Shown here: piece by piece, positions 18,507-26,841 of the stretch
Layout of the letters: every line of letters starts with the position of its first letter
How positions within the stretch are numbered: position 1 is the stretch's first letter
DNA from: G051903925 sp051903925
Lineage (GTDB): Bacteria; Pseudomonadota; Alphaproteobacteria; Zavarziniales; Zavarziniaceae
DNA length: 64,000 nucleotides
Assembly (NCBI RefSeq): GCF_051903925.1
Contig: NZ_CP173678.1
Span: forward strand, 3,472,001-3,536,000
Reading direction: 5' to 3'
Position numbers and translations under genes: made by a program
Notes under the pieces: generated by a model
The model's input: the letters and a program-made list of their open reading frames with translations, nothing else
What the model was told of the DNA's origin: nothing
The model's database searches: none

Positions 18507-20123
18507 CTAGGCCCGCAGCTTGGCCAGGAAGGTCGCGACCTCGGTCCGCAGGGCCTCGGCATCGGTGACCAGGGCCTCCGCCGCCTGGTCCAGGGCGGCG
18601 GCCGAATCGACCGCGGCCAAGCCCCCGTCGGCCGCGCGGCCGATATTGACCGCGGCGGAGGTGTTCATGTCGGCGACGCGCCGGGTCTCGCCGGCGATCC
18701 GCTCCGAAACCTGTTCCTGCGAGGCCATGGTGGCGCCGATCCGCTGGGCCGACGTGTCCAGCGACTGCACCGTGCGGCTGACCTCGGCCATCACGGTCAC
18801 GGTGCGCTCGACCGTCTCGGTGATGGCCTGCGCCTCCGCCCCGATTTCCTCGGTCGCGCGGGCGGTCTGGGCGGCCAGGTTCTTGACCTCTCCCGCCACG
18901 ATCGCGAATCCCTTGCCCGCTTCGCCGGCGCGCGCCGCCTCGATCGTGGCGTTGAGCGCCAGCAGGTTCGTGCGCTCCGCGATCTCGGTGATCGCATGCA
19001 CGATCTGGCCGATGCGCGCGGCGCCCGCCTGCATGCGGGTCACCTCGTGGTTGCTGCGGGCGACGACGGCCACCGATTCGGTCGCAAGGTTCGTCGCCTG
19101 GCGGATCTCGGCCTGGAGCGGCCGCAGCGTGTCGAGCAGGTTGCCGGATTCGGCGACCGCGCGGCCGGCCGTGTCCGTGGCGGAGCGCACGGCCCCCTGG
19201 CTGTCGGTCAGGCTGCGCGTTCCCTGCTCGACGCTGGCGCGGGTGGCGCCGGCCAGGCTGCGCACATGATCGGCCGACTGGGCCAGGTCACGGATCAGGC
19301 TGCTCAGGCTGCGCTCCAGGTTGCCGGCCATCTCACGCGTGGCGGCGGCACGGGCGTCCTCCTCCGCCTTGCGCATGGCGTCGGCCTGGGCCGCCTGCTC
19401 GACCTGAAGGCGGCGCTCGGACTCGGCCGCTTCCCGGGCCAGGTCTAGGTCACGCTGGCGCAGGCGCTCCGTCTCGGCCGCGGCGGCGGCCAGGGCGGCA
19501 CTGGTGCGCTCAGCCTCGGTCACTGACCGGTCCGCCTGATTCAGGGTCCGCTCCAGCGTCATGGTCAGCCAGGACAGGACACCGCATTCCAGGACGACGA
19601 CCACGGCATGCAGCAGCACGCGCGGCAGCGAGCCGCCAGTCGGAAACACCGCATAAGGCAGCAGGAAGTTCAGCGCCAGGTGGTGCACCGCGGTCAGGCC
19701 ACCGGCCAGCAGCACGATGCGCCAGTCGCAGAACGCGGCCAGCATCGCAAAGACTGCGAAATAGTACATATGCAGGTCGAGCTGCCAGGGGCCCGCCGCG
19801 CGCAGCACCAGGGCGGATGCCGCGATGACAAAGCCCGCCGCGATCAGCGCATGGGTGGAGAAGGCCTCGGGCCGGGCGCGGACCGCGACCGCCGACGCGA
19901 CGCACACAGCCAGGACCAGCAGCTCGACCCCCAGGCCCAGCGTGCCGTTGATCCAGCCGACCAGCGGCACCAACGGCGCATGAACCCACAGGATGGCCCC
20001 CAGCAGGCGGGCCGCCGCCTGCCGCTGCATGGCCAGGCGCCCGGCCGGCTGTACGGCGGCGGCAGCCCCATGGCCTCGCGCGTCCTGCGCCATCAAGGGC
20101 GTCCCGATATCGACCAGGCTCAC
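18507..20123 (-). CDS. Methyl-accepting chemotaxis protein with polytopic N-terminal membrane domain
   Basis: A 538-residue transducer. The N-terminal part (about 35-205) is strongly hydrophobic with roughly six transmembrane helices and almost no periplasmic loop, so it may sense within the membrane. A coiled coil rich in Ala/Glu (about 205-275) leads to the signalling domain. The signalling tip with EIAERTNLLALNATIEAARA is unmistakable, followed by GEAGKGFAIVAGEVKNLA. The start is GTG at 20123, overlapping the upstream stop (GTGA) and preceded by GAAGGGGA; an ATG at 20093 is the alternative. Confidence 0.92.
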   Translation of the reverse strand: MSLVDIGTPLMAQDARGHGAAAAVQPAGRLAMQRQAAARLLGAILWVHAPLVPLVGWINGTLGLGVELLVLAVCVASAVAVRARPEAFSTHALIAAGFVIAASALVLRAAGPWQLDLHMYYFAVFAMLAAFCDWRIVLLAGGLTAVHHLALNFLLPYAVFPTGGSLPRVLLHAVVVVLECGVLSWLTMTLERTLNQADRSVTEAERTSAALAAAAAETERLRQRDLDLAREAAESERRLQVEQAAQADAMRKAEEDARAAATREMAGNLERSLSSLIRDLAQSADHVRSLAGATRASVEQGTRSLTDSQGAVRSATDTAGRAVAESGNLLDTLRPLQAEIRQATNLATESVAVVARSNHEVTRMQAGAARIGQIVHAITEIAERTNLLALNATIEAARAGEAGKGFAIVAGEVKNLAAQTARATEEIGAEAQAITETVERTVTVMAEVSRTVQSLDTSAQRIGATMASQEQVSERIAGETRRVADMNTSAAVNIGRAADGGLAAVDSAAALDQAAEALVTDAEALRTEVATFLAKLRA

Positions 20124-20473
20124 GATTCATCCCCTTCGTTGGGCCAGTTCCCGGGCAATCCGGCCTGCCCGCAGCCCTGCATCAGTCGTTCGTCAAGCAG
20201 GATCGAGCCACCGGCGCGCAGTCGGCTGAACGCCGCTGCATCGCCCGTGACCAGCCAGGTGCCGCGCGTGCCACCCGGCGCCACCGGCAACGCACCGGCC
20301 GCAACCAGACGGGCGAGCGCGTCCGCCCCGTCATGGCCGGGCACGATGGCGACGGCGCGCCCGGCATCGGCCCGGCTGACCAGGCCATCGACCGCCAGGA
20401 TGGGCAGGCTGCCCAGACCCAGAACCAGGGCCGGCACCAGGCCGGTCCAGCGACTTGCACGCACCCGAGACAC
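20120..20473 (-). CDS. Small membrane-anchored or exported protein coupled to the chemotaxis receptor
   Basis: A 117-residue protein with a hydrophobic N-terminal segment (about 9-30) that could be a signal or anchor, then a small domain with AIVPGHDGADALARLVAAGALPVAPGG. No family recognised. Its stop overlaps the receptor start by 4 bp, so the pair is translationally coupled and a partner or ligand-binding role is a reasonable guess. The start is GTG at 20473 or more likely GTG at 20464, which has AGGAG at a better distance. Confidence 0.6.
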   Translation of the reverse strand: MSRVRASRWTGLVPALVLGLGSLPILAVDGLVSRADAGRAVAIVPGHDGADALARLVAAGALPVAPGGTRGTWLVTGDAAAFSRLRAGGSILLDERLMQGCGQAGLPGNWPNEGDES

Positions 20474-20642
20474 TCCTGCGCTACGGTCGCAAGATTGCCT
20501 AGAAATTCTTACTAGAAGGTGAACAAAACCTTTTCAGTATTTATCTAAAACTTGATTCATCTTTAGCGAAAAGATCTCGGGAACAAATCCGCCTACGCAG
20601 CATCTAGGTGAGAGGGGAAGGTTCCTTAAGCTTGGCAGCATC
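20474..20642. promoter_or_regulatory. AT-rich leader before the MgtC-like gene
   Basis: The 169 bp before the MgtC-like start are far richer in A and T than all surroundings, notably 20500-20580 (ATTCTTACTAG, AACAAAACCTTTTCAGTATT, ATCTAAAACTTGATTC). It probably holds the promoters of the divergent genes. A possible CTAGGTGAG at 20603-20611 looks like the start of an M-box but the rest of that structure cannot fit in the remaining 30 bp. Confidence 0.5.
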
Positions 20643-21137
20643 ATGATTACAGAGCTTGAGTTCGCCACCAGGATTGGTTGTGCGATGCTGGCGGGTGCCG
20701 TGCTCGGCATTGACCGCGAGGTGCGCGGCAAGGCGGCGGGCCTGCGCACGCACATGCTGATCGGCATCGCGTCCGCCGCGATGACCATGGTGTCTATGGA
20801 ACTGGGCAACCGGCTGCCCGACGACAACAGCGCGGTGCGGGGCGATCCGATCCGCGCGGTGGACGCGGTCGTGGCGGCGCTGGGCTTCCTGGCGGCCGGC
20901 ATCATCATCCGGGGCGAGAGCGGCGTGCGCGGCCTGACGACGGCGGCGACAATCTGGACGTGTGGCGCGATCGGCGTCGCCTGTGGCGCCGGGCTGATCG
21001 AATGGGCGGCGATCGTCCTGGGCTTCGCTGTCTTCGTCGTGACCGCGCTTGGCATGTTCGAAGGCAGGCTGAGCCCGCATGGCCGGTCCGACGACGAGGA
21101 TCCCGACCCGCCCCGCGCGCTCCCCAAGAGCCGCTGA
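20643..21137 (+). CDS. MgtC/SapB family membrane protein
   Basis: A 164-residue inner-membrane protein with about four transmembrane helices. The family signature LGIDREVRGKAAGLRTHMLIG is near 21-41 and a second conserved block, VVAALGFLAAGIIIRG, near 77-95. MgtC proteins are linked to magnesium limitation and virulence in enterobacteria; this short form lacks the C-terminal ACT-like domain. An unusually AT-rich 160-bp leader precedes it. Confidence 0.9.
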   Translation: MITELEFATRIGCAMLAGAVLGIDREVRGKAAGLRTHMLIGIASAAMTMVSMELGNRLPDDNSAVRGDPIRAVDAVVAALGFLAAGIIIRGESGVRGLTTAATIWTCGAIGVACGAGLIEWAAIVLGFAVFVVTALGMFEGRLSPHGRSDDEDPDPPRALPKSR

Positions 21138-21138
21138 A

Positions 21139-21165
21139 CCGCCGGCCGCGCAGGGCAACCGGCGG
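21139..21165. terminator. Hairpin between convergent mgtC-like and SDR genes
   Basis: CCGCCGG (21139-21145) pairs with CCGGCGG (21159-21165), followed by a second short stem CCCGG..CCGGG up to 21180. No T tract is present. Its place between two converging stop codons suggests transcript-end structure. Confidence 0.4.
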
Positions 21166-21182
21166 CCCGGCGTTTCCGGGAG

Positions 21183-21968
21183 CTAAACGGCCAAGCGCTG
21201 GCCGCCGCCGTGGACGTTCACCTTCTCCCCCGTGACATAGCCGCAGGCGGGGGAGACCAGGAAACGCACCACGTTGGCAATGTCCTGCGGCTGGCACACG
21301 CGGCCGAAGGGCATGCCGGCATCCAGGTCGTGGATGTCCTTCACGCCGGTCGTCGCCTTGGCCAGGCGGGTTCCCATGTCGGTCTCGACCAGGCCGGGTG
21401 CCACGATGTTGACGCGGATGTTGTGCGGCCGCTCCTCCTTGGCCAGCGTCAGGGCCAGCGCCTCCATCGCCGCCTTGCCCATGTTGTAGGGCGCGCCATT
21501 GGCGCCCATCGACAGGGTGGCCACGCTGGAGATCATGATGATGTCGCCGCGGCCCGTGGTGCGCATGCCGGGAAGGGCCAGGCGCGCCAGATGGTGCGGG
21601 CCAAAGGCATGCGCCCGCACCACGCGCTCCATTTCCTCCGGATCGGTATCCGCGACGGCCCGGCCGCGGCTGGCGATGCCGGCATTGTTGACCAGGATGC
21701 TGATCGGGCCCATGGCGTCCTCGATCGCCTTCACCATCGCCTCGTCATCGGCCAGGTGGTCGATCGAGGCGCGAAAGGCCTGGGCCTTGCGCCCCAGGGC
21801 CTGGACCTGGGCGACCACCTCCTGGGCGGCGGCTTCTTCCCGCCGGTAGTTCACGGCGATGTCGGCACCGTCCTCGGCCAGCGCCAGGGCGATCGCACGG
21901 CCGATCCCGCGGCTGGCGCCGGTGACCAGGGCCAAGCGGCCCGCAAGCGGCAACGCGGTCATGCTCAC
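21183..21968 (-). CDS. SDR family oxidoreductase (FabG-like)
   Basis: A classical short-chain dehydrogenase of 261 residues. The cofactor motif TGASRGIG is at 16-23, NNAG at 94-97, catalytic Ser at 147/148 (MISS) and YNMGK at 161-165. The absence of an acidic residue straight after the second beta strand and the presence of Arg residues (NYRREE) suggest NADP(H). It overlaps the upstream carboxymuconolactone-decarboxylase-like gene by 4 bp and probably acts on the same, unknown, substrate. Confidence 0.93.
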   Translation of the reverse strand: MSMTALPLAGRLALVTGASRGIGRAIALALAEDGADIAVNYRREEAAAQEVVAQVQALGRKAQAFRASIDHLADDEAMVKAIEDAMGPISILVNNAGIASRGRAVADTDPEEMERVVRAHAFGPHHLARLALPGMRTTGRGDIIMISSVATLSMGANGAPYNMGKAAMEALALTLAKEERPHNIRVNIVAPGLVETDMGTRLAKATTGVKDIHDLDAGMPFGRVCQPQDIANVVRFLVSPACGYVTGEKVNVHGGGQRLAV

Positions 21969-22531
21969 GCTCCCTCCCTTGCCGCATCCCGCAGCGTTCG
22001 CACGACCTGCGGGCCTGGGGCGCCGTCCGCCTCGATCTGCACCTCGAAATTCTCCAGGAAGCGCGATACCGCCATGTAGTAGCCGATGGTGATGACCAAC
22101 TCGGCCATCTCCTCATGGCTCAGGTGCTGGGCCAGTTCGGCCCAGGTCTGGTCGCTGGCCTTCACGTTGAGGACGACCTCGTCGGTGAAGCGCAGGACCA
22201 GCGCCTCCAGCGGGGTGAAGGCGGGATCGCCAGCACCCACCTTCAGGCCCTGGACCTTGTCCTCGGCCATCCCCAGGTCGCGGCTGATCCGCTCGTGCTG
22301 GTAGACCTCGTAGGTCGCCCTGGACAGGTGGCCCACGCGCACGATCGCCATCTCGCGCAGGATCGGGTCCATCTTCGTCTTGAACAGGGCGGCGGTGCCC
22401 AGGTCCAGGAACGGCTTCATCAGGACTTCGGTATGGGTCAGCTGGCGGAAGATGTTGAGCTTCGGCAGCTTCTCCATCTGGGCCCGCGTCGCCGCGGACA
22501 CGGTGGCCGGGTCGCGAAAGGGCACGCGCAT
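21965..22531 (-). CDS. Carboxymuconolactone decarboxylase family protein
   Basis: A 188-residue all-helical AhpD/CMD-like protein. The start at 22531 was chosen because GGGGAGGAG lies just upstream; the frame is open for 29 more codons without a better site. The core DPILREMAIVRVGHLSRATYEVYQHERI corresponds to the CMD helix hairpin but lacks the CxxC of AhpD, so peroxidase activity is unlikely and the His is the candidate catalytic residue. Co-transcribed with the downstream SDR through an ATGA overlap. Confidence 0.85.
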   Translation of the reverse strand: MRVPFRDPATVSAATRAQMEKLPKLNIFRQLTHTEVLMKPFLDLGTAALFKTKMDPILREMAIVRVGHLSRATYEVYQHERISRDLGMAEDKVQGLKVGAGDPAFTPLEALVLRFTDEVVLNVKASDQTWAELAQHLSHEEMAELVITIGYYMAVSRFLENFEVQIEADGAPGPQVVRTLRDAAREGA

Positions 22532-22631
22532 CGGATCTCCTCCCCTCTTGTTCTGGTTGGCTGGTGCTGGTGATTGAATCGCGGGCGACGCTAGCACGCC
22601 GCCCCCTGCCGCCGCCAAATGCCGCGATCGC

Positions 22632-24191
22632 TCAGCGCTGCGAGGCGGTCGCGCCCGGCCAGGGCAGCGACGGCTCGGTCAGGCCGACGACGCGGCCATC
22701 GGACCGGCGCAGCACGCCAACCGGGCAGGCGAACAGGCCCGGATAGGGCTGGCGATCGACCATCCGCACGTCCTCCACCGCGCGGATCGCCGCGACGACG
22801 GCGGGATCGGCCGCGCGGTCGACCAGGATGGGCGCCGTGCCGCTGGCGTCGAACCGCGGCCGCTGGAAAGCGGCTTCGAAATCCAGGCCATGGTCGATGA
22901 CCGACAGGGCGATCTGCAGCACGGCGGGCATGATCTTGCGCCCGCCAGAGGCGCCCAGCGCGAACCAGGGCGCCCCATCCTTCAGCGCCAGGATCGGGCA
23001 CATGTTGGACAGGGGTCGCCGGCCCGGGGCGATCGAATTGGCGCGGCCCGGGCGCGGGTCGAACCAGTACATCCCGTCGTTCATCAGGATGCCGCTGCGG
23101 GGCAGCATCACCCGCGCGCCAAAGGTATTGAGCAGGGTGTTGGTGAGCGAAACCATGGTGCCGTCGCGGTCGATGACCGACAGGTGGGTGGTGTGGCCGT
23201 CCCTGCGGCCCGCGCTCTCCTGCCCCTCGCCCATGCCGGCCAGGCGTTCCTCATAGGCCTGCATCAGCGCGGCAGCCAGTCGTGCCTCCCCTTCCGGCGT
23301 GTGCGGCCCGCTCATCGCCGGCGCGAGCTCCAGGGTGCGCGCCATGGTCGGCCCCGCGTTCAGGCCATCGGGCGCCAGGAGCGTCGCCCCGGAGCGCTCC
23401 AGGCGCAGCGGCGCGCTCTCGATCGCCTGGTAGTCGGCGAGGTCCCGCGCCGTGATGGCGGAGCCCGCCTGTCCCAGTTCCTCCGCGATCAGGCTGGCCA
23501 GTTCGCCGGAATAGAAGTCCTCCGGCCCCGCGGTCGCCAGCCGGTCCAGGCTGCGCGCCAGCGCCGGGTTGGGCAGATAGGCGGCCAGGCCCGCATCCGC
23601 CGGCACCGCGGGCAGGCCGCCGGGCAGGAACATCCCGGCACAGGCGGGGTCACGGCGCAGCGACGCCGCGTCGACCAGGATGCGCAGCGCGGCATACCAG
23701 TCCAGCAGCAGCCCGCGCTCCGCCAGCCGTGCCGCCGGCCGGACCAGGTCGGCCCAGGGCATGGTGCCGAAGCGGCGCAGCGCATGGGCGAAGCCTGCGA
23801 CCGCACCGGGAACGGCGATCGAGAAGGGTCCCTCGGCATTGCGGTCATCCTTGACCCGCGGCCAGCCGAACCAGCCTTCCGCCTCCCCCACCACGGGATA
23901 GTCGGCGGGGTCGAGGCCGCCTGCGGCCTTCATGCCATAGGCGATCACGGCCGAGGTGCCGCTGGGCGCGTGATGCACCTGCATGAAGCCGCCGCCGCCA
24001 ATACCGCTCATCCATGGTTCCAGCACGCCGATCGCCATGGCCGTGGCGATGGCGGCGTCCACGGCATTGCCGCCGGCATCCAGGATGGCGGCCCCGACAT
24101 CGGCCGCCTCCTGGTTCTGGGCCGCGACCACGCCGCTGCCTTCGACGCCGGCCTTGGTCACGGAACGGCTACGGGAAAGATTCGTGTTCAT
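22632..24191 (-). CDS. Gamma-glutamyltransferase family protein
   Basis: An Ntn hydrolase made as a 519-residue precursor that cleaves itself before the catalytic Thr334 of HTTHLSVIDRDG. This matches the TTHYSVVD start of the classical small subunit. The GNAVDAAIAT motif (41-50) and GIGGGGFM (63-70) belong to the large subunit. LMNDGMYWFDP and GGRKIMP are small-subunit motifs. There is no signal peptide, unlike periplasmic GGT, so a cytosolic glutathione or gamma-glutamyl amide hydrolase is likely. Confidence 0.9.
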   Translation of the reverse strand: MNTNLSRSRSVTKAGVEGSGVVAAQNQEAADVGAAILDAGGNAVDAAIATAMAIGVLEPWMSGIGGGGFMQVHHAPSGTSAVIAYGMKAAGGLDPADYPVVGEAEGWFGWPRVKDDRNAEGPFSIAVPGAVAGFAHALRRFGTMPWADLVRPAARLAERGLLLDWYAALRILVDAASLRRDPACAGMFLPGGLPAVPADAGLAAYLPNPALARSLDRLATAGPEDFYSGELASLIAEELGQAGSAITARDLADYQAIESAPLRLERSGATLLAPDGLNAGPTMARTLELAPAMSGPHTPEGEARLAAALMQAYEERLAGMGEGQESAGRRDGHTTHLSVIDRDGTMVSLTNTLLNTFGARVMLPRSGILMNDGMYWFDPRPGRANSIAPGRRPLSNMCPILALKDGAPWFALGASGGRKIMPAVLQIALSVIDHGLDFEAAFQRPRFDASGTAPILVDRAADPAVVAAIRAVEDVRMVDRQPYPGLFACPVGVLRRSDGRVVGLTEPSLPWPGATASQR

Positions 24192-24328
24192 GGCCGGATC
24201 ATCGCCTGTTTGCCTCGGTCGCGCTGCTGGACCTATGATCCTAGGGGCGGAGCCCCAACGGAAGCTTCAGCAACCGTCAAAGGCCGACCGCAGGGATCAC
24301 AAGTGCTTGTGCAGTTGTGGGAGGTCCG

Positions 24329-24919
24329 ATGGCGAACCGCGCATCGTCCCAGGCACCAGGCAGGCCGTTGCACCTGGTGCGCCTGACCGACTTCATCGGC
24401 GGGTATCCGGTGGTGGCCGACGATCACCCGCTGTCCTGGCGCGGCCGCATGGTGCCGGCCGATCGCGTCATGCTGGAAGTGTCGCGCCTGGCCTCATCCT
24501 TGGGGCCGGTCTATCGCCGCCGCGCCCAGCCCTGTGCCGCGGCCGACTACAGCATCGCCACCATCTCGGACCAACGGCCCATGGTGCTGGCCTATCACAG
24601 CGCCAGCGGGCGCGTGGCCGGGGGCTATGTCGGCGGTAATCTGTGGGTGGTGCCGGAGCACCGCATGCAGCATCTGGGCGCGGAAATCGTTCGCGTCGCG
24701 GCCGGACTGTGGCCCTCGCCGCTGGACTTCCGCGGCAGCTACTCAAAGGCGGGGCTGGCCACGCATTGCGCGGCGCACCGGGTTGCGGTGATCAGCGCGC
24801 TCGATGCCGGGATCCGCGTGCCCGCGGAGGTGCTGGCCGACTATCCCGAGCTGGCCCACCGCCCGCCCCGCCTGCCACTGCTCGACCAATGGCTCAACCG
24901 CCAGGTCGCCGCCGGCTAG
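24329..24919 (+). CDS. Hypothetical protein
   Basis: A 196-residue soluble protein with no recognised domain. The ATG at 24329 follows GGGAGG at a good distance; a GTG 12 bp upstream is also in frame. Features include an aromatic GGYVGGNLWVVPEHRMQHLGAEI block and a C-terminal basic LLDQWLNRQ helix. The middle part, DYSIATISDQRPMVLAYHSASGRVAGGYVGG, followed by EHRMQHLGAEIV, faintly resembles GNAT acetyltransferase strands but the core CoA motif is not clear. It is convergent with the next small gene. Confidence 0.65.
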   Translation: MANRASSQAPGRPLHLVRLTDFIGGYPVVADDHPLSWRGRMVPADRVMLEVSRLASSLGPVYRRRAQPCAAADYSIATISDQRPMVLAYHSASGRVAGGYVGGNLWVVPEHRMQHLGAEIVRVAAGLWPSPLDFRGSYSKAGLATHCAAHRVAVISALDAGIRVPAEVLADYPELAHRPPRLPLLDQWLNRQVAAG

Positions 24920-24940
24920 CGCAGCTGCTTAGCCGGCGGC
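24908..24940. terminator. Perfect 11-bp stem overlapping the stop of the 24329 gene
   Basis: GCCGCCGGCTA (24908-24918) and TAGCCGGCGGC (24930-24940) are exact reverse complements with an 11-nt loop. The stem includes the stop codon and lies between convergent genes. It lacks a T tract. Confidence 0.5.
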
Positions 24941-24959
24941 GCGAAGTGCCGGCCAAAGT

Positions 24960-25157
24960 TCAGCTTTTCGGTTTGTCCGCCGGGCGTGGCGGAGTGTGGC
25001 TGGGCGGGTCGCTGGCGGGAAACGAATCCTGAAGCTCAGCATCCAGCTTCTGCTCCCGGGCGGCCACGCTCGATGCGGGCTTGCGGGGATATTTGGACAG
25101 CCATTCGGGATCCTTGCCCTGGACGACCTCGTCGGACTGCTTGGCGTCGGCGGTCAT
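24960..25157 (-). CDS. Small conserved protein with C-terminal SFPASDPPS motif
   Basis: A 65-residue, charged, probably disordered protein. The start at 25157 has a near-perfect AAGGAGGTG ribosome site; the open frame upstream does not. The motif DAELQDSFPASDPPS recurs at the C terminus of many small uncharacterised proteobacterial proteins. An extended PRPADKPKS tail follows. Function unknown; expression should be high given the ribosome site. Confidence 0.75.
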   Translation of the reverse strand: MTADAKQSDEVVQGKDPEWLSKYPRKPASSVAAREQKLDAELQDSFPASDPPSHTPPRPADKPKS

Positions 25158-25361
25158 GGTCCACCTCCTTGAGAGTGTGATCGCGAACCTAACGGGACTG
25201 GGCGTACCGTGTTCCCGTCCCCGCATCGATCACTGGCCGGCGTGTACCCAGCGTGCACGGCACGCTGAGAATCCACATCGGAATCACGCTGCAATGCCTT
25301 GTGCTGTGCCGCACATCCCGGCGCATCCACAGCAGGCCTCGGCCTCGTGCAGGGCCATACC

Positions 25362-25664
25362 CTAGCGGGCGGGCGGCTCGGCCGGGGTAGTGTCGGCCTT
25401 GCCGACGATCGGGCCGCAGGTGCACGGCTCGCCCTGCGCCGTGGGGGTCGTCAGCGGACAGGGCTTGGTTTCCGGAACCTCGATCGCGCTGGCGCTGGCC
25501 GGCGGGGGCAGCGGCACGCAGACCAGGCCGGGCGCCGTGGCCGCGGGTTCAGCCGGAACCTGGGCCAAAGCCGGCCCGGCGCCGGCCAGCACAAGATGCA
25601 CGGCCAGGGCCAGCCTCAGCCGGGCGGATCGGCCTGCGGCCGGGAGTACGTTTCGGACGGGCAT
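25362..25664 (-). CDS. Secreted proline-rich small protein
   Basis: A 100-residue protein with a clear Sec signal peptide (basic RNVLPAAGRSARLRL, then LALAVHLVLAGAGPALAQ). The mature part is rich in Pro and Ala and holds four Cys, two of them in EPCTCGP, a possible metal or disulfide site. Start set at the ATG at 25664, the one that begins the signal peptide. No family recognised. It is divergent from the copper/iron gene cluster that starts at 25811 and may belong functionally with it. Confidence 0.6.
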   Translation of the reverse strand: MPVRNVLPAAGRSARLRLALAVHLVLAGAGPALAQVPAEPAATAPGLVCVPLPPPASASAIEVPETKPCPLTTPTAQGEPCTCGPIVGKADTTPAEPPAR

Positions 25665-25810
25665 GGCGTGCGGCTCCTTGCGCAGGCGGGGCCGGTTCGC
25701 GGCCCAATGTGCCGACAGGAACGCGGAAAGCGGTGCAAGGCTCCCGCCAAACGCGGCCGGCGACGGCGCGCCGCAAGACGGCACGGCGTTGAACGTGCTT
25801 TGATGCGCCC

Positions 25811-26230
25811 ATGAAACGGGGTGGCACCGCCCGATTCCCAGTCTTTCGCCTGCGCCGCGACCGTCCCGTCACGGCCGCGCTGCTGTGCTGCGTGCTGGCG
25901 CTTCAGCTCCTGCTGATGGGTGTTGCCATGGGCCGCGGTGCCGCCCTGGCAGCCGCCCTGCCGGCGCTCGATGGCCTGGGTCCGTCGCTTGAGCAGTCGC
26001 TCTGCGTCGGCGATGGCGCCGGTGACCGATCACCGGCCAAGATGCCGGGCGCCAGCGACTGCTGCGGGCTGGGCTGCGCCCTGGCAACGGGGGCGACGTT
26101 CACGCCGCCGCCGCGGGTTGGACGGGCGCCCGCCCGCTGGATTGTGCCAGCACCGCAGGCCAGCGCGCGGGCGCCCGATCTGCGCCAAGCCGGAGCACAG
26201 GGCATACGGGGTCCGCCCGCGCGGGCCTGA
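25811..26230 (+). CDS. DUF2946-like small exported protein
   Basis: A 139-residue protein with an N-terminal hydrophobic segment (about 20-45) and a Cys-rich DCCGLGCALA motif in the middle. This resembles DUF2946-type proteins, which often sit in copper and TonB-related operons. The C terminus is basic and Pro-rich. It is 101 bp upstream of the PCu(A)C chaperone gene and probably starts that operon. The role is unknown; Cys-based metal binding is inferred. Confidence 0.6.
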   Translation: MKRGGTARFPVFRLRRDRPVTAALLCCVLALQLLLMGVAMGRGAALAAALPALDGLGPSLEQSLCVGDGAGDRSPAKMPGASDCCGLGCALATGATFTPPPRVGRAPARWIVPAPQASARAPDLRQAGAQGIRGPPARA

Positions 26231-26331
26231 GATCCTGGTTCCGCCGGGCAACCGGTCCCCGTCCCCATTCCCTGTCCTGTCAGGCCTGTCGCGGCGTCGC
26301 GGCGGGCCCCCCATTCCTGGGAGTCGCATCC

Positions 26332-26841
26332 ATGTTCCGTATCCCTGCCATCGCCCTTCGCCTCGCCCTGGGCGCCATTCCCCTGGCCGCCGTCACCGTG
26401 CCGGTCTTCACCGCCCCCGCCTTGGCCCATGAATTCAAGGCCGGCGATCTGGTCGTGGAGCATCCCTGGGTCCGCCTGCCGCCCGCTGCTGGCCCCGTCG
26501 CCGGCGGCTATCTGGTGATCCACAATGGCGGCGCCGTCGCGGACCGCCTGCTGTCTGCTCAGGTCGCCGTCGCCGGCAAGGTGGAGATCCACGAGATGAA
26601 GGTGGACGATGCCGGCAAGATGACGATGCGCCCGCTGCCCGACGGCCTGGAGGTAGCGCCCGGCGGCAGCGTGGCGTTGCAGCCCGGCGGCTACCACTTG
26701 ATGCTGCTGGAGCTGAGCCGGCCGCTGACCCTGGGCGAGAACCTGGACGGCAGCCTGACGTTCGAGAAGGCCGGAACCGTGACCGTGCAGTTCACGGTGG
26801 AGCCGATGGGTGGGCCGGCGGCGGGGGGCGACCATGACTGA
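26332..26841 (+). CDS. Periplasmic copper chaperone PCu(A)C
   Basis: Delivers Cu(I) to the CuA/CuB centres of cytochrome oxidase in the periplasm. The 169-residue precursor has a signal peptide ending at ALAHE (about 32). The Met/His copper site is visible as His87-x-Met89, Met97/Met99 and His122-x-Met124. This matches the H(M)X10MX21HXM pattern of the family. It overlaps the SCO1 gene by 8 bp, the normal partner in oxidase copper loading. Confidence 0.93.
   Translation: MFRIPAIALRLALGAIPLAAVTVPVFTAPALAHEFKAGDLVVEHPWVRLPPAAGPVAGGYLVIHNGGAVADRLLSAQVAVAGKVEIHEMKVDDAGKMTMRPLPDGLEVAPGGSVALQPGGYHLMLLELSRPLTLGENLDGSLTFEKAGTVTVQFTVEPMGGPAAGGDHD

Noticed and set aside
20590..20642. M-box magnesium riboswitch before the MgtC-like gene
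   Set aside because: Only a short CTAGGTGAG string resembles the first conserved segment; there are about 30 bases left before the start codon, too few for the rest of the structure.
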